Assembly (NCBI RefSeq): GCF_022440805.1
Contig: NZ_JAKNTK010000001.1
Coordinates: 2,480,001 to 2,544,000, forward strand
Source: Holdemania massiliensis
Lineage (GTDB): Bacteria > Bacillota_I > Bacilli_A > Erysipelotrichales > Erysipelotrichaceae
Direction: 5' to 3'
DNA: 64,000 nt
Shown: positions 26,638 to 35,700 of the stretch, piece by piece
Layout of the letters: every line of letters begins with the position of its first letter
Numbering within the stretch: the stretch's first letter is position 1
Translations under genes and position numbers: made by a program
Notes under the pieces: model-generated
Seen by the model: the letters and a program-made list of their open reading frames with translations, nothing else
Databases searched by the model: none
What the model was told of the DNA's origin: nothing

Positions 26638-29346
26638 TTATTGGGACTTCGTATTTTGTTCGCTTAAGAACTGATTTAATTCCTCCGCCCGTTTCGGTTT
26701 GGAATAGAAATAGCCCTGAATATACTGCACGCCTAATTCTTCGATCATCTGTTTTTCTTCTTCCGTTTCAATGCCTTCAGCAACAACGCTCAAATGGTTT
26801 ACGGCCGCCATTTCAACAATCGCCTTCAGCAGCGTATACTGCTTGGAGCTTGTCAGAATCTGTTTGGTCAAAGAGCGGTCAATCTTGATCACGTCGACCG
26901 GAAGATTAGACAGATAATTCAAACTGCTGTAACCGACCCCAAAATCGTCAAGCGCAATCCGGATTCCGGCCTTGCGCAGCTGTTCCAGCGTTGCCGATGC
27001 CTGTTCAAGCGATTGAATCAGAACGCTTTCGGTGATTTCCAGCGTAATCAGGCGCAGATCAATACCACAGCTTCGGATCAGCTTCAGAAGATGATCGGCA
27101 CTGCCGTTGATCAAAAGCTGCTGCACGGACAGATTTACACTCATCCGCTGCAGGCCTAACGCTTTGCCCTGATGCTTCATATACAGACAAGCCTGAACGA
27201 GGACATAGTCCCCCAGCAGTTCCACCATCTGACTGCGCTCTGCCAAAGCAACGACCTGCGCCGCTGAATAGTATCCACCCTTCAGATCAGGCAGCCGCAC
27301 CAGCGCTTCGGCGGCTAAATACTGCTTTGTCGGCAAATCCCGCAGCGGCTGATACCAGACCTCCAGCGTCTGATCGAGGATCCTCGCCTGCAGCTGATGC
27401 AGAATTTCGGTTTCGGTTCTTAACAGCTGATCGAGTTTTGAATTGTAGATCACCGTCGGCAAATTAGTCTGTTTGGCATGCCGCAGTGCAGCCTGAACAC
27501 GATCCAGTAAATTTTCCGGCGTACTGCCATGCTGCGGATAGCTGCAGACCGCAATCCGCACTTCTAAATTCAATGACGCTTTGCCCGTCGTCACCGGCCG
27601 GGACAATAGCTCATGCAGCTGTTGTGACAGCTGTTCCTGATTTTCACTCGACTGCTGAATGCCTAAGAAAACGTCACCGTTAATGCGGTAGAGATTGGAA
27701 CCGAAGACCCGCGACAGCCGCAGAATCACTTCACGCAGAATTTTATCACCGACATCCGCGCTGAACAGCTCGTTATACTGACTGAAGGAACAAATATCAA
27801 TACAGTACAGACTGAAGCGGCGGCGTTTGTCATATTGAATCAGAACATTGACATCCCGCTGATATTTCATTCGGTTGCCAACCTTAAACGCTGGATCGGA
27901 ATACGCCATCTGTTCCGCCTTCTTGCGGTATTGATTCAGCGCTTTGGACAGTTCCAGAATTTCCAAATCCGCATCTTCATCGAAAACAATTCCGTTCTGC
28001 CCCTGGATCAGCCGCTGAATTTTCTGTGTCAGACTGTGAATCGGCGACAGATTGCCTGAGCGCAGGTAATACTTGCGGATCAGGACTTCCAGCTGATCCT
28101 GTGCCGGATCCAAGGTGCAGAGCGCGTGCTGAACCTGAGCGGTCAGAAATTTCTTGGTTTCCATAATCCGGACCTTTAACATCAGCTCCAGCGACAAACC
28201 GCGGGCAAAGTCTTCCCGCTGCTGCGCATCCATTTCATCCCGAATGGCGACCACCAAATTTCCGGCACTGAGCCGGCCTGCCAGAAACGGACTTTGAATA
28301 TACGCATTCAGGCGCGGATAAAGCCCTTTCAAAACTGTATTTTCCTGTTCCGGTCCCATCAATTGAGCCGTTTGATCATAGCCCTCAAATACAAGATAAA
28401 ACAACTGCACCGGAGCGCTCGACTGCCGCAGCCAAAGATCCAGCTTCTGACAGAATCCAATCCGGTTATATAAGCCGGTTCCCGGATCATGAACCGCAAT
28501 CTTTCTTAACTTCCGGTTCTTGTTCTGCAGCTGGACAAAGGCAGCCAAAAGCAGCCCCAACAGCAGCATTTCCGCCAGCGTAACCGCTGCAACCAGCATG
28601 TTCTGCTGCGGACTGATCCATCCGTCAACCGGCTGAATGCTGAGATTCCACTCCGTCGGCAGATAGAAATTCGTTTTTGCGGCCTGTGAAAAGTCCATTT
28701 CCGCATTGGACGAAATAATGATTTCTTTCCGTCCGGTCTGCTGATCTACGCGCCACAGCTCATAGTCATACCCGGCGCTTTGAAAGTAATCAAAACCAAA
28801 CTGCTCCAGGACATAATCACTGTCTAAGGCTACCACAACCAAACCCAGATAGGCTTCCTGCCGAGTAAAGGGCTGCAAAAACAGGAAAACCGACTGCGGA
28901 TCGGAGTGCATTTCAACAACCGGCCCCTCAATCACCAATTCCTTTACAACTTTCGCCAGCGTATAGGCATAAGAAAAGTCCTTCAGTTTTTTGCCTTCCT
29001 GCACTTTTTCAGCCTGCGGCAAAGCCCGCACCAGCGTATCGCCATCAAACAGATAAACCTGCTTTACCGCCGGATTCTCCATCAGCGAAGCGGCTGCCGT
29101 ATCGAGCCACTGCGGGTCCTCTGTACCGAGGATCAGGGCTGACTGCGCCAGCGAGTCCGCTTCGTTGAGCGAGCCATGCAGCTGCAGTTTGATATTCTCA
29201 CTGTAAAAATAGAGAATGTTGGCGGCTTCCCGTTGACGGATATCTCTCAACATGCCGCGCATCCCGGTGAAAATTCCAAGACCGCTCAGCAGCACGCTCA
29301 AAGCACTGCCTCCCAAAAGAGCCGCTCGTTTCATTTGCGTCTTCAT
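26638..29346 (-). CDS. Membrane c-di-GMP phosphodiesterase with degenerate GGDEF domains
   Basis: About 902 residues. An N-terminal TM helix, an extracellular sensor region (about residues 32-250, Cache-like by position) and a second TM helix precede the cytoplasmic part. A first GGDEF-like fold ('HDPGTGLYNRIGFC') and a second one both lack the GGDEF signature; the second reads 'INGDVF' at that place. The EAL domain (about residues 640-895) keeps 'AEALVRL', 'SVNLS', 'TLEITES', 'ALDDFGVGYSS', 'IKID', 'AEGIE' and 'IQGYFYSKP', so it is predicted to hydrolyse c-di-GMP. ATG29346 is preferred over the upstream TTG29358 because GAGGA lies 6 bases before it. It directly follows a predicted cyclase gene. 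Confidence 0.92.
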   Translation of the reverse strand: MKTQMKRAALLGGSALSVLLSGLGIFTGMRGMLRDIRQREAANILYFYSENIKLQLHGSLNEADSLAQSALILGTEDPQWLDTAAASLMENPAVKQVYLFDGDTLVRALPQAEKVQEGKKLKDFSYAYTLAKVVKELVIEGPVVEMHSDPQSVFLFLQPFTRQEAYLGLVVVALDSDYVLEQFGFDYFQSAGYDYELWRVDQQTGRKEIIISSNAEMDFSQAAKTNFYLPTEWNLSIQPVDGWISPQQNMLVAAVTLAEMLLLGLLLAAFVQLQNKNRKLRKIAVHDPGTGLYNRIGFCQKLDLWLRQSSAPVQLFYLVFEGYDQTAQLMGPEQENTVLKGLYPRLNAYIQSPFLAGRLSAGNLVVAIRDEMDAQQREDFARGLSLELMLKVRIMETKKFLTAQVQHALCTLDPAQDQLEVLIRKYYLRSGNLSPIHSLTQKIQRLIQGQNGIVFDEDADLEILELSKALNQYRKKAEQMAYSDPAFKVGNRMKYQRDVNVLIQYDKRRRFSLYCIDICSFSQYNELFSADVGDKILREVILRLSRVFGSNLYRINGDVFLGIQQSSENQEQLSQQLHELLSRPVTTGKASLNLEVRIAVCSYPQHGSTPENLLDRVQAALRHAKQTNLPTVIYNSKLDQLLRTETEILHQLQARILDQTLEVWYQPLRDLPTKQYLAAEALVRLPDLKGGYYSAAQVVALAERSQMVELLGDYVLVQACLYMKHQGKALGLQRMSVNLSVQQLLINGSADHLLKLIRSCGIDLRLITLEITESVLIQSLEQASATLEQLRKAGIRIALDDFGVGYSSLNYLSNLPVDVIKIDRSLTKQILTSSKQYTLLKAIVEMAAVNHLSVVAEGIETEEEKQMIEELGVQYIQGYFYSKPKRAEELNQFLSEQNTKSQ

Positions 29347-29354
29347 AGGCTTCC

Positions 29355-30908
29355 TCAATTCTTATGAATCCGGAAGTCACCCTTGCCGTTTTGTTTGACA
29401 AAGTACAGTGATTCATCCGCATTCGCAATTAATTCTTCCAGACTCTCCGACGGCTGGTAGATAGAGACTCCGATACTGCATTGAACCGGAATCCGTTCGC
29501 CTGCCGAGGCGACCTCCGTATGCAGGCGCATCACCAGCTCTTCCAACACCTCGCGCAGCTCCTGTTCGCTTTCCAGATCCGTCAAAAGCAGAATGAACTC
29601 ATCCCCACCGTAGCGTCCGACCACGCCGTTATACTTTTTCTCATATTCACGCAGAATATAGCCGACGCTTTTCAAGGCGATATCCCCGCCGGAATGACCA
29701 TAGTTATCGTTGATATGCTTGAGATTATCAAGATCGACAAAACACAGCGCGCACAATTGTTCCGGCTGCAGCTTCTTCAGCTGGGCTTCGGCCTGACTCA
29801 AAAACACCGTCCGGGTTACGACGCCGGTCAGGCTGTCGGAGAGTCCGTCGCTGGTTAACCGAAGGATTTCCCGGAAATCGGTTTTCTGCGGACATTCATC
29901 CTGATAAATTCTCTTTTCCAACTCTTCCACGGAATGCACCAAGTTATCGACAACCTTCATCTGTTTGGCAATATAGCGTCTGAGCACCAGCATCAATGCC
30001 CCGCACAGCAGGACCGTCAGCACACTGACCAACGTCAGCATCGGCAGAATGCCAATAAAAATTTCCCAGAAGCTGACTGTACAGAGAATATCCCAGTTCG
30101 TATTATCGACTCTTTGATAGAGAGTATAGCGGAAATCACCGTCTTTAAAGCTCCAGTAATCCCCTGGCACTGCCGCTAACAGCTGACTTTGCAGCTGATC
30201 TGCCGTCACGCCGAGCAAGTGTGTCTTCAACAATTCATCCATATAGGAATCACCATACGGCAGATTCAGGGTCGAGGACATAATCTGTCCCTGCGAACCG
30301 ATCAGCACCGCCTGCGAATTATTAATGCTGGCGGCATCCCGGAGAATATCCACGATCTCATCAAAATAAATCGCACAGAACAGACAGCCGGTAATATTGC
30401 CTTCCTGATCGATAAGCGGCACTGCCACGGTATAATTCAGCGTTACGCCGTCCGCCCCAGCCGCAAAGCTGTCCGTGATCTGCCGCTCACCCGTCGAAAA
30501 CAGCCACTGCATATATTCGCGGCTTGCCAGACTGGCTGGCTCGGATCCGTCGGAATAGACCGTAATGTCCGCATCCACATAACAGATCATCAAGTATCCG
30601 AAGTACGGACTCATCTGATCCAGCTTTTTTACTTTTTCAATGGGATCCCGTGCCGGATCGTAGAATTCCGGCAAACTTGCCAGTGCTTCCAACAGCTGTA
30701 TTGACTCCTCAATTCGCTGCGAAGTCTGCGCATGAACGCTGGTCAGCGCGGCTCTGGCCTCCGCCTTCATCCGGCTGAGCGACAAGCCGGCCCCGCCGAT
30801 TCCGATGATGAGCAAAATCATCAAGCAGAAAATTAAACTGTACCGCAAAATCGGGGTCAGCGTGATACCCCATCGATTTCCTTTTTTCTGACGTTTTTTT
30901 CTTTCCAT
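29355..30908 (-). CDS. Membrane diguanylate cyclase (sensor + GGDEF)
   Basis: About 517 residues. TM helix near residues 18-40, an extracellular Cache-like sensor of about 240 residues (opening with 'AHAQTSQRIEESIQLLEALA'-type sequence), a second TM near residue 300, and a C-terminal GGDEF domain with the intact active site 'RYGGDEF' and 'DSLTGVVTR'. No RxxD inhibitory site is seen upstream of the signature. ATG30908 is chosen over ATG30962 because AGAAGGGAAGG precedes it and nothing useful precedes the other. The stop lies close to the start of the EAL gene, so a cyclase and a phosphodiesterase with separate sensors are made together. Confidence 0.92.
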   Translation of the reverse strand: MERKKRQKKGNRWGITLTPILRYSLIFCLMILLIIGIGGAGLSLSRMKAEARAALTSVHAQTSQRIEESIQLLEALASLPEFYDPARDPIEKVKKLDQMSPYFGYLMICYVDADITVYSDGSEPASLASREYMQWLFSTGERQITDSFAAGADGVTLNYTVAVPLIDQEGNITGCLFCAIYFDEIVDILRDAASINNSQAVLIGSQGQIMSSTLNLPYGDSYMDELLKTHLLGVTADQLQSQLLAAVPGDYWSFKDGDFRYTLYQRVDNTNWDILCTVSFWEIFIGILPMLTLVSVLTVLLCGALMLVLRRYIAKQMKVVDNLVHSVEELEKRIYQDECPQKTDFREILRLTSDGLSDSLTGVVTRTVFLSQAEAQLKKLQPEQLCALCFVDLDNLKHINDNYGHSGGDIALKSVGYILREYEKKYNGVVGRYGGDEFILLLTDLESEQELREVLEELVMRLHTEVASAGERIPVQCSIGVSIYQPSESLEELIANADESLYFVKQNGKGDFRIHKN

Positions 30909-30979
30909 GGGTTTGCCTTCCCTTCTGTTCCACTCATTCTGAACTGATTGAATAATATTCATTGAATTGACTCATTTAA

Positions 30980-31008
30980 AATATACCATTGAAACTCAGC
31001 GAAAGCAA
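30980..31008 (-). promoter_or_regulatory. Promoter of the GGDEF / GGDEF-EAL operon
   Basis: On the minus strand TTGCTT (31008-31003), 17 bases, TATATT (30985-30980), about 70 bases before the chosen start codon. Confidence 0.65.
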
Positions 31009-31032
31009 ACAAAAAGAAATATTCAGAAAGCG

Positions 31033-31227
31033 TCACTGATCTTGGGACTCATCCCATAAGCCTTGATGCCCTTTCAATTTCTCTTTTTTCTTATCCTTAT
31101 TATATATATGCAGAACTTGGGAAACTGCGGCATTTTTTTCTCGGTTTTGCATAGCGTTTAATTTCATGGTTTTTTCGGCTTGTTCCGCATAACTGAAATA
31201 AAATGATTTTTTATTCCTATTGACCAA
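31033..31227 (-). CDS. Possible small hypothetical protein
   Basis: A 64-codon frame beginning with TTG at 31227, with GAGGTG 6 bases upstream. The product is hydrophilic, Lys/Asn/Gln-rich, with no signal peptide or TM helix and no family I recognise. It lies between the GGDEF promoter and the adenosine-deaminase-like gene. The non-ATG start, low complexity and lack of context leave it doubtful. Confidence 0.3.
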   Translation of the reverse strand: MVNRNKKSFYFSYAEQAEKTMKLNAMQNREKNAAVSQVLHIYNKDKKKEKLKGHQGLWDESQDQ

Positions 31228-31345
31228 GACAGCACCTCGGATATAACTTGCTTTCTCTTCATTTCATGCCGCTTGATCAAAGCCTGCAGAATCAGTCTCT
31301 ATCTGCCAAACCGATAAACTTTGCCCTGTTCGATATTGCCTTTTT

Positions 31346-32338
31346 TTATTCTGCCTTTTCTTGGCTTGACGCAAATGTCCTGGCTTGCGTTTTTTTAAGA
31401 CCATCCATACGAATTTCATCCAGCTGCTGAGCACTCAGTGTTCCAGCTTGATACAGCCGCAGATATTCCTTGGAAACGTCGCTGTCAAAGATCAGCACAT
31501 CATCCGAATTGATGGTCACTTCCATTCCCGCCTCAACAAAACGAGCGATCGGATGCTGGGCCAGTGAAGGCACCCGGCCTAAAAGATCATTGCTGGACGG
31601 CGTCAGATTCAGGCGTACCTGTTTGGCTTTCAGATAGGCCATCACTGCCGGATCCTGGGCAGCGGCAAGACCATGCTGAACCTCATCCAGATCCAGACAT
31701 TCCACCGCCTTCTGCACATCCAGCGCGCTGCCCCATTCGCCGACATGCGCCTTCAGCACCCAGCCGCTTTGGCGGGCACGGCGATAGATCGGAATGAAAT
31801 TCTCGATCGGCTGGGCGTTTTCATCACCATATAAATCCAAGGCATAAAATTCCGGACGATCCCAAAACGGCTCCAGTTTTTCCATCAGGTAATCTATTCC
31901 ACAATGCCGCGACATGCCGACCTGAAACCGCAGTTCTATCGTGGGGGCCACAGCCTGTTTCACAGCCTCCCAGCTGCTGAGCAAATTTTGAATCTCGCCT
32001 TGGTAGAAATGCTTTAACGCCCAAACATCCTCCCCGATTTCCAGTACCTGTACGCCATCCTTTACAGCCTGGCGCAGCGTCGCTTCCAGCATGATCAGCC
32101 GGCCGCTGCGATCGCCGAAATGGGCATTGATCCGCTCCTGGCTCCATTGATCCATCTCCGCCATGGAAGCCAGCGGCTGCGTTATCGGATCGATCTGAAT
32201 CCCGGTGCGCTCCCGGATCCACTTGCGGTCGCCGCCCAGCATGAAATGATTGTGCAGATCGGCCTTCGGCACCTTCCGCAGAGCCGCTAAATCCTGACGC
32301 TGCAGCGCCTCGATAAATAATTCTGAATCCTGATTCAT
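31346..32338 (-). CDS. Adenosine deaminase-family protein
   Basis: A 330-residue zinc hydrolase of the adenosine/AMP deaminase family. Metal ligands appear in 'KADLHNHFMLGG' (HxH) and 'INSDDVLIF' (Asp); the His/Glu pair is in 'LKAHVGEWGS' and the catalytic-type His in 'VQHGLAA'. The 'TPSSNDLLG' segment matches the family region before the Asp-Asp motif. It is somewhat shorter than classic adenosine deaminases and its substrate may be another aminopurine or adenosine derivative. It is divergent from the NRPS operon, and no co-transcribed partner is evident. Confidence 0.85.
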   Translation of the reverse strand: MNQDSELFIEALQRQDLAALRKVPKADLHNHFMLGGDRKWIRERTGIQIDPITQPLASMAEMDQWSQERINAHFGDRSGRLIMLEATLRQAVKDGVQVLEIGEDVWALKHFYQGEIQNLLSSWEAVKQAVAPTIELRFQVGMSRHCGIDYLMEKLEPFWDRPEFYALDLYGDENAQPIENFIPIYRRARQSGWVLKAHVGEWGSALDVQKAVECLDLDEVQHGLAAAQDPAVMAYLKAKQVRLNLTPSSNDLLGRVPSLAQHPIARFVEAGMEVTINSDDVLIFDSDVSKEYLRLYQAGTLSAQQLDEIRMDGLKKTQARTFASSQEKAE

Positions 32339-32625
32339 CTTTTTTCCTCAATTTCTTTGATTTTATTATACGAAAGAAACTCTGGTCCGTCAAAATTTCC
32401 CTGGTGTGCTTCCAAATTTTCCTTTCCCGCTCTGGATTTCCGTGATTTTCTTCGGGAATGCGGCAATTTTTTTCAGAGCTGAATCAGATCACTGTTTAAC
32501 TTCCATTTTTGCATTCCTCCGTATAAAGCCCGTAAGGAAAGGCTTTGCGGATTCCGCACGGGAAAAGGTTAGGTAAGAGTTATCGGCGCGAATAAACGAA
32601 GCTTGTAAAACTCGGCCGCGGATGC
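32339..32625. other. Intergenic region between the deaminase and the NRPS operon
   Basis: No gene is supported in this divergent region. It holds the deaminase upstream sequence, a GC-rich imperfect hairpin around 32525-32570 (GCCCGTAAGG... / ...CGCACGGG) and then the NRPS promoter. No operator could be assigned. Confidence 0.5.
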
Positions 32626-32654
32626 TTGTAATTTGCCAAACGACTCGATATAAT
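32626..32654 (+). promoter_or_regulatory. Promoter of the NRPS operon
   Basis: TTGTAA (32626-32631), exactly 17 bases, TATAAT (32649-32654), giving a leader of about 77 bases before the NRPS start. It is the only strong promoter seen for the six-gene operon. Confidence 0.8.
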
Positions 32655-32737
32655 TTTGATATTCAACGATGCTTTGACTTTCAAATCGATTTGATAGAAC
32701 AGACGTCGGCGCTGCTGCAGCACAGGGGGAATCCGCC

Positions 32738-35700
32738 ATGAAAAACAATGCGATGAAGAATGCGATGTTTGAGCTGTCCGTCAGCCAACAAAATATCTGG
32801 AATTTGGAACAGGCGCTGCCCAACACCCCGATCAACAACATCTGCACAACCTTACTGATTGAACAGATTTTTGACAGCGAAGCGCTGCAGCGAGTGCTCA
32901 ACGCCATCATCCTGCATGATGAAACACTGCGGATGCGCTTAGTCTTCGAGGAAAACGAACCGCGGCAGTTTTTTGCCCAGCCGCAGACACAGCGCTTTCC
33001 GCTTTTTGATTTTACCCACAGTGATGAAGAGGGATTAAAAAACTGGGAAGAAACTGTTACCCGTCAGCCGATGACGTTGATTGACAGTCCGCTGATCCAG
33101 TTTTATTGTTTTCAAACGGGAGAGAACAGCGGCGGTCTGCTGATCAAAGCGCATCATTTGATCTCGGATGGCTGGACGCAGGTTCTGCTCAGCAACCGGA
33201 TCGCCCGTTTATATCTAAAAGCGCTGGACCAGGAAGAACTGACGGAAGAACCGCTGACGCCTTATCGTGAGCATCTGCGCAGCGAACAGACTTATCTCAG
33301 TTCCTCCCGCTGCCGCCAGGACCGGGCTTTCTGGGCTGAAAAAGCGCCGCTGATGACCGAATCGCTGGTGCTTAAGGAAGCGGCCTCTCCCCAGCTCAGC
33401 CGGATCGGCCAGCGCCGGACCTATGTGATCTCGGAAAAGCTGGGTCATCAGATCCATGCCTTCTGCACCCAGCAGCGCTTAGCGCCGTTTTCCGTCATGA
33501 TGCTGGCACTGGCGGTCTTTCTCAGCCGCTTAAGCCATGAAAAGAAACTGACGATCGGCGTTCCGGTGATCAACCGGGCCACCTTCGCGGAAAAACAGGC
33601 CAGCGGAATGTATGTCAGCACACTGCCGTTTCCCTGTGAGATCGATGAAAACTGGACGCGCGATGCGTTTTATCAATATCTGACCGACAGCTGGTTTACG
33701 CTGCTGCGGCATCAAAAATATCCGCTGACGGAAATCCTGCGCTTAGTCCGGGCAGAAAATCCGCAGACCCAAAGCCTGTTTCGGATCGCCCTATCCTATC
33801 AGAATTCGATGGTGTACCGCAGTGAAAAAGCCGCGGTGCGCTTTCAGGGGCGTTGGCATTACAGCGGCTGGCAGAATGAAGATTTATGTCTGCATTTGAG
33901 CAACCGTGAAGATGTTCATCAGTTTATGATCGACTACGACTATCTTTCCCAGCTGTTCATGCCTTCGGAAATTGACCTGATCCATCAATGTTTGATGGAA
34001 ATCTTAAAGGATGCACTGAATCATCCGGAAAAACCGCTGTGGAAGTTAGGCCTGCTTCAGGAGCCGCAGGAAAACAAAGTTTTGTTTCAGTTCAACGCGA
34101 TTCCGGCTGCACCGCTGCCGGAAAGTTCCTTAACCGCACGCTGGCAGCGGATTGTCCGTGAATCAGCTCAGCGGGCAGCCTGCATCGAAGCGGGAAATCG
34201 GATTCGTTATGATCAGCTGGATCACCAGGCCCGTCAGCTGGCCGGCGCCCTCGCCCAACAAGTTCCAGCGGGCTCCCGCATTGTCTTATTGATCGAACGC
34301 AGCAGTGCGCTATTGACTGCGATGGTCAGTGTCTTTCTGCATCAAAGCTTGTGGATTACCTTGGATCCTTCCCAACCCGTTTCCCGAATTCAGGATTTGC
34401 TTACGCAGAGCAAACCCGATCTGATTCTTGCCGATCCTGATCTGGCGCAGAAGCTGGATCCGCAGAAGCAATGGCGCTGGCTTGCCCCTTCTGCTCAGGC
34501 TGAGAAACTGACGTTGGACCAAGAGCTCGGCAACGATGCCTATATTCTTTATACCTCCGGCACCACCGGCAATCCCAAGGGCGTCCGCGTAGGTCAGACA
34601 AGCCTGTTGAATTTCATCGAAAACATGGCATCCATCTACCCTCAGAAAGCGGTCTTGTCGATCTGCAATCCGGCTTTTGATGCCTTCTTGATCGAGAGCC
34701 TGGGTGCTTTGCTGAACGGGCGAACGATTGTGATCGCCGATGATCGGCAGGCCTTGGATCCTCAAGCGCTGGCACAGCTGATCCGCAGCTATGGCGTCGG
34801 CATGATTTCCACAACGCCATCCCGACTTCAGGCATATCTCTACAACACGGCCTTCCGTCAGGCGGTCAAAGGTCTGGACTGCCTCTTATGCGGGGGTGAG
34901 AAATTTCCGGCGGCCCTGCTGCAGCAGCTGCAGCGGTTAACCCCGGCAAAAATATATAATCAATACGGGCCGAGTGAAGCGACGATCGGCGTCAGTCTGA
35001 AACAGCTGAATCAATGCCGTCAGATCACCGCCGGCAAGCCGATGCCAGGCTGTCAGCTGTACGTTCTCGATCAGCACCAACAGCCGCTGCCCTGGGGACT
35101 GACCGGTGATCTGTATTTAAGCGGCGTTTGTCTGGCTCGTGGTTACGATGGCAATCCGACCCTCACCTCGCAGTGTTTTATCGATCATCCGTTTATCTAC
35201 GGCCAGAAGCTTTACCGCACCGGTGACCGCGCCTGTTGGACGGAAGAGGGGGAAATTGTGATCGCCGGGCGCAGTGATGAACAGATTAAACTCAACGGCT
35301 GGCGTATTGACCCGCAGGAGATTGCCGATCTGTTATGCCGCAGCACCCCTATCCGCAGCGCGGCTGTTGTCCGCTGGCCGCAGTTTCAAGGGCTGATTGC
35401 CTATTATGTCAGCGATGAGCCTTATCCTGAGGCACAGCTGCGCCAGGTTTTGGCTGATAAGCTGCCGCCAGTCATGATTCCCACCTTCTTTATTCCGCTC
35501 TCTGAACTGCCGATGACCGCCAACGGCAAGCTGGACCGCAAACGGCTGCCGCTGCCGCAGCGCTCCGCCGACAGTGTGCTGCAGCCGCAGACTGACTTGC
35601 AGCGCTGGCTGTTAGAAGCCTGTCAGACGCTATTGGAACAGCCGCAGATGCAGTTAGACAGCGATTATTTTGCGATGGGCGGTGATTCGCTTAAAGCGAT

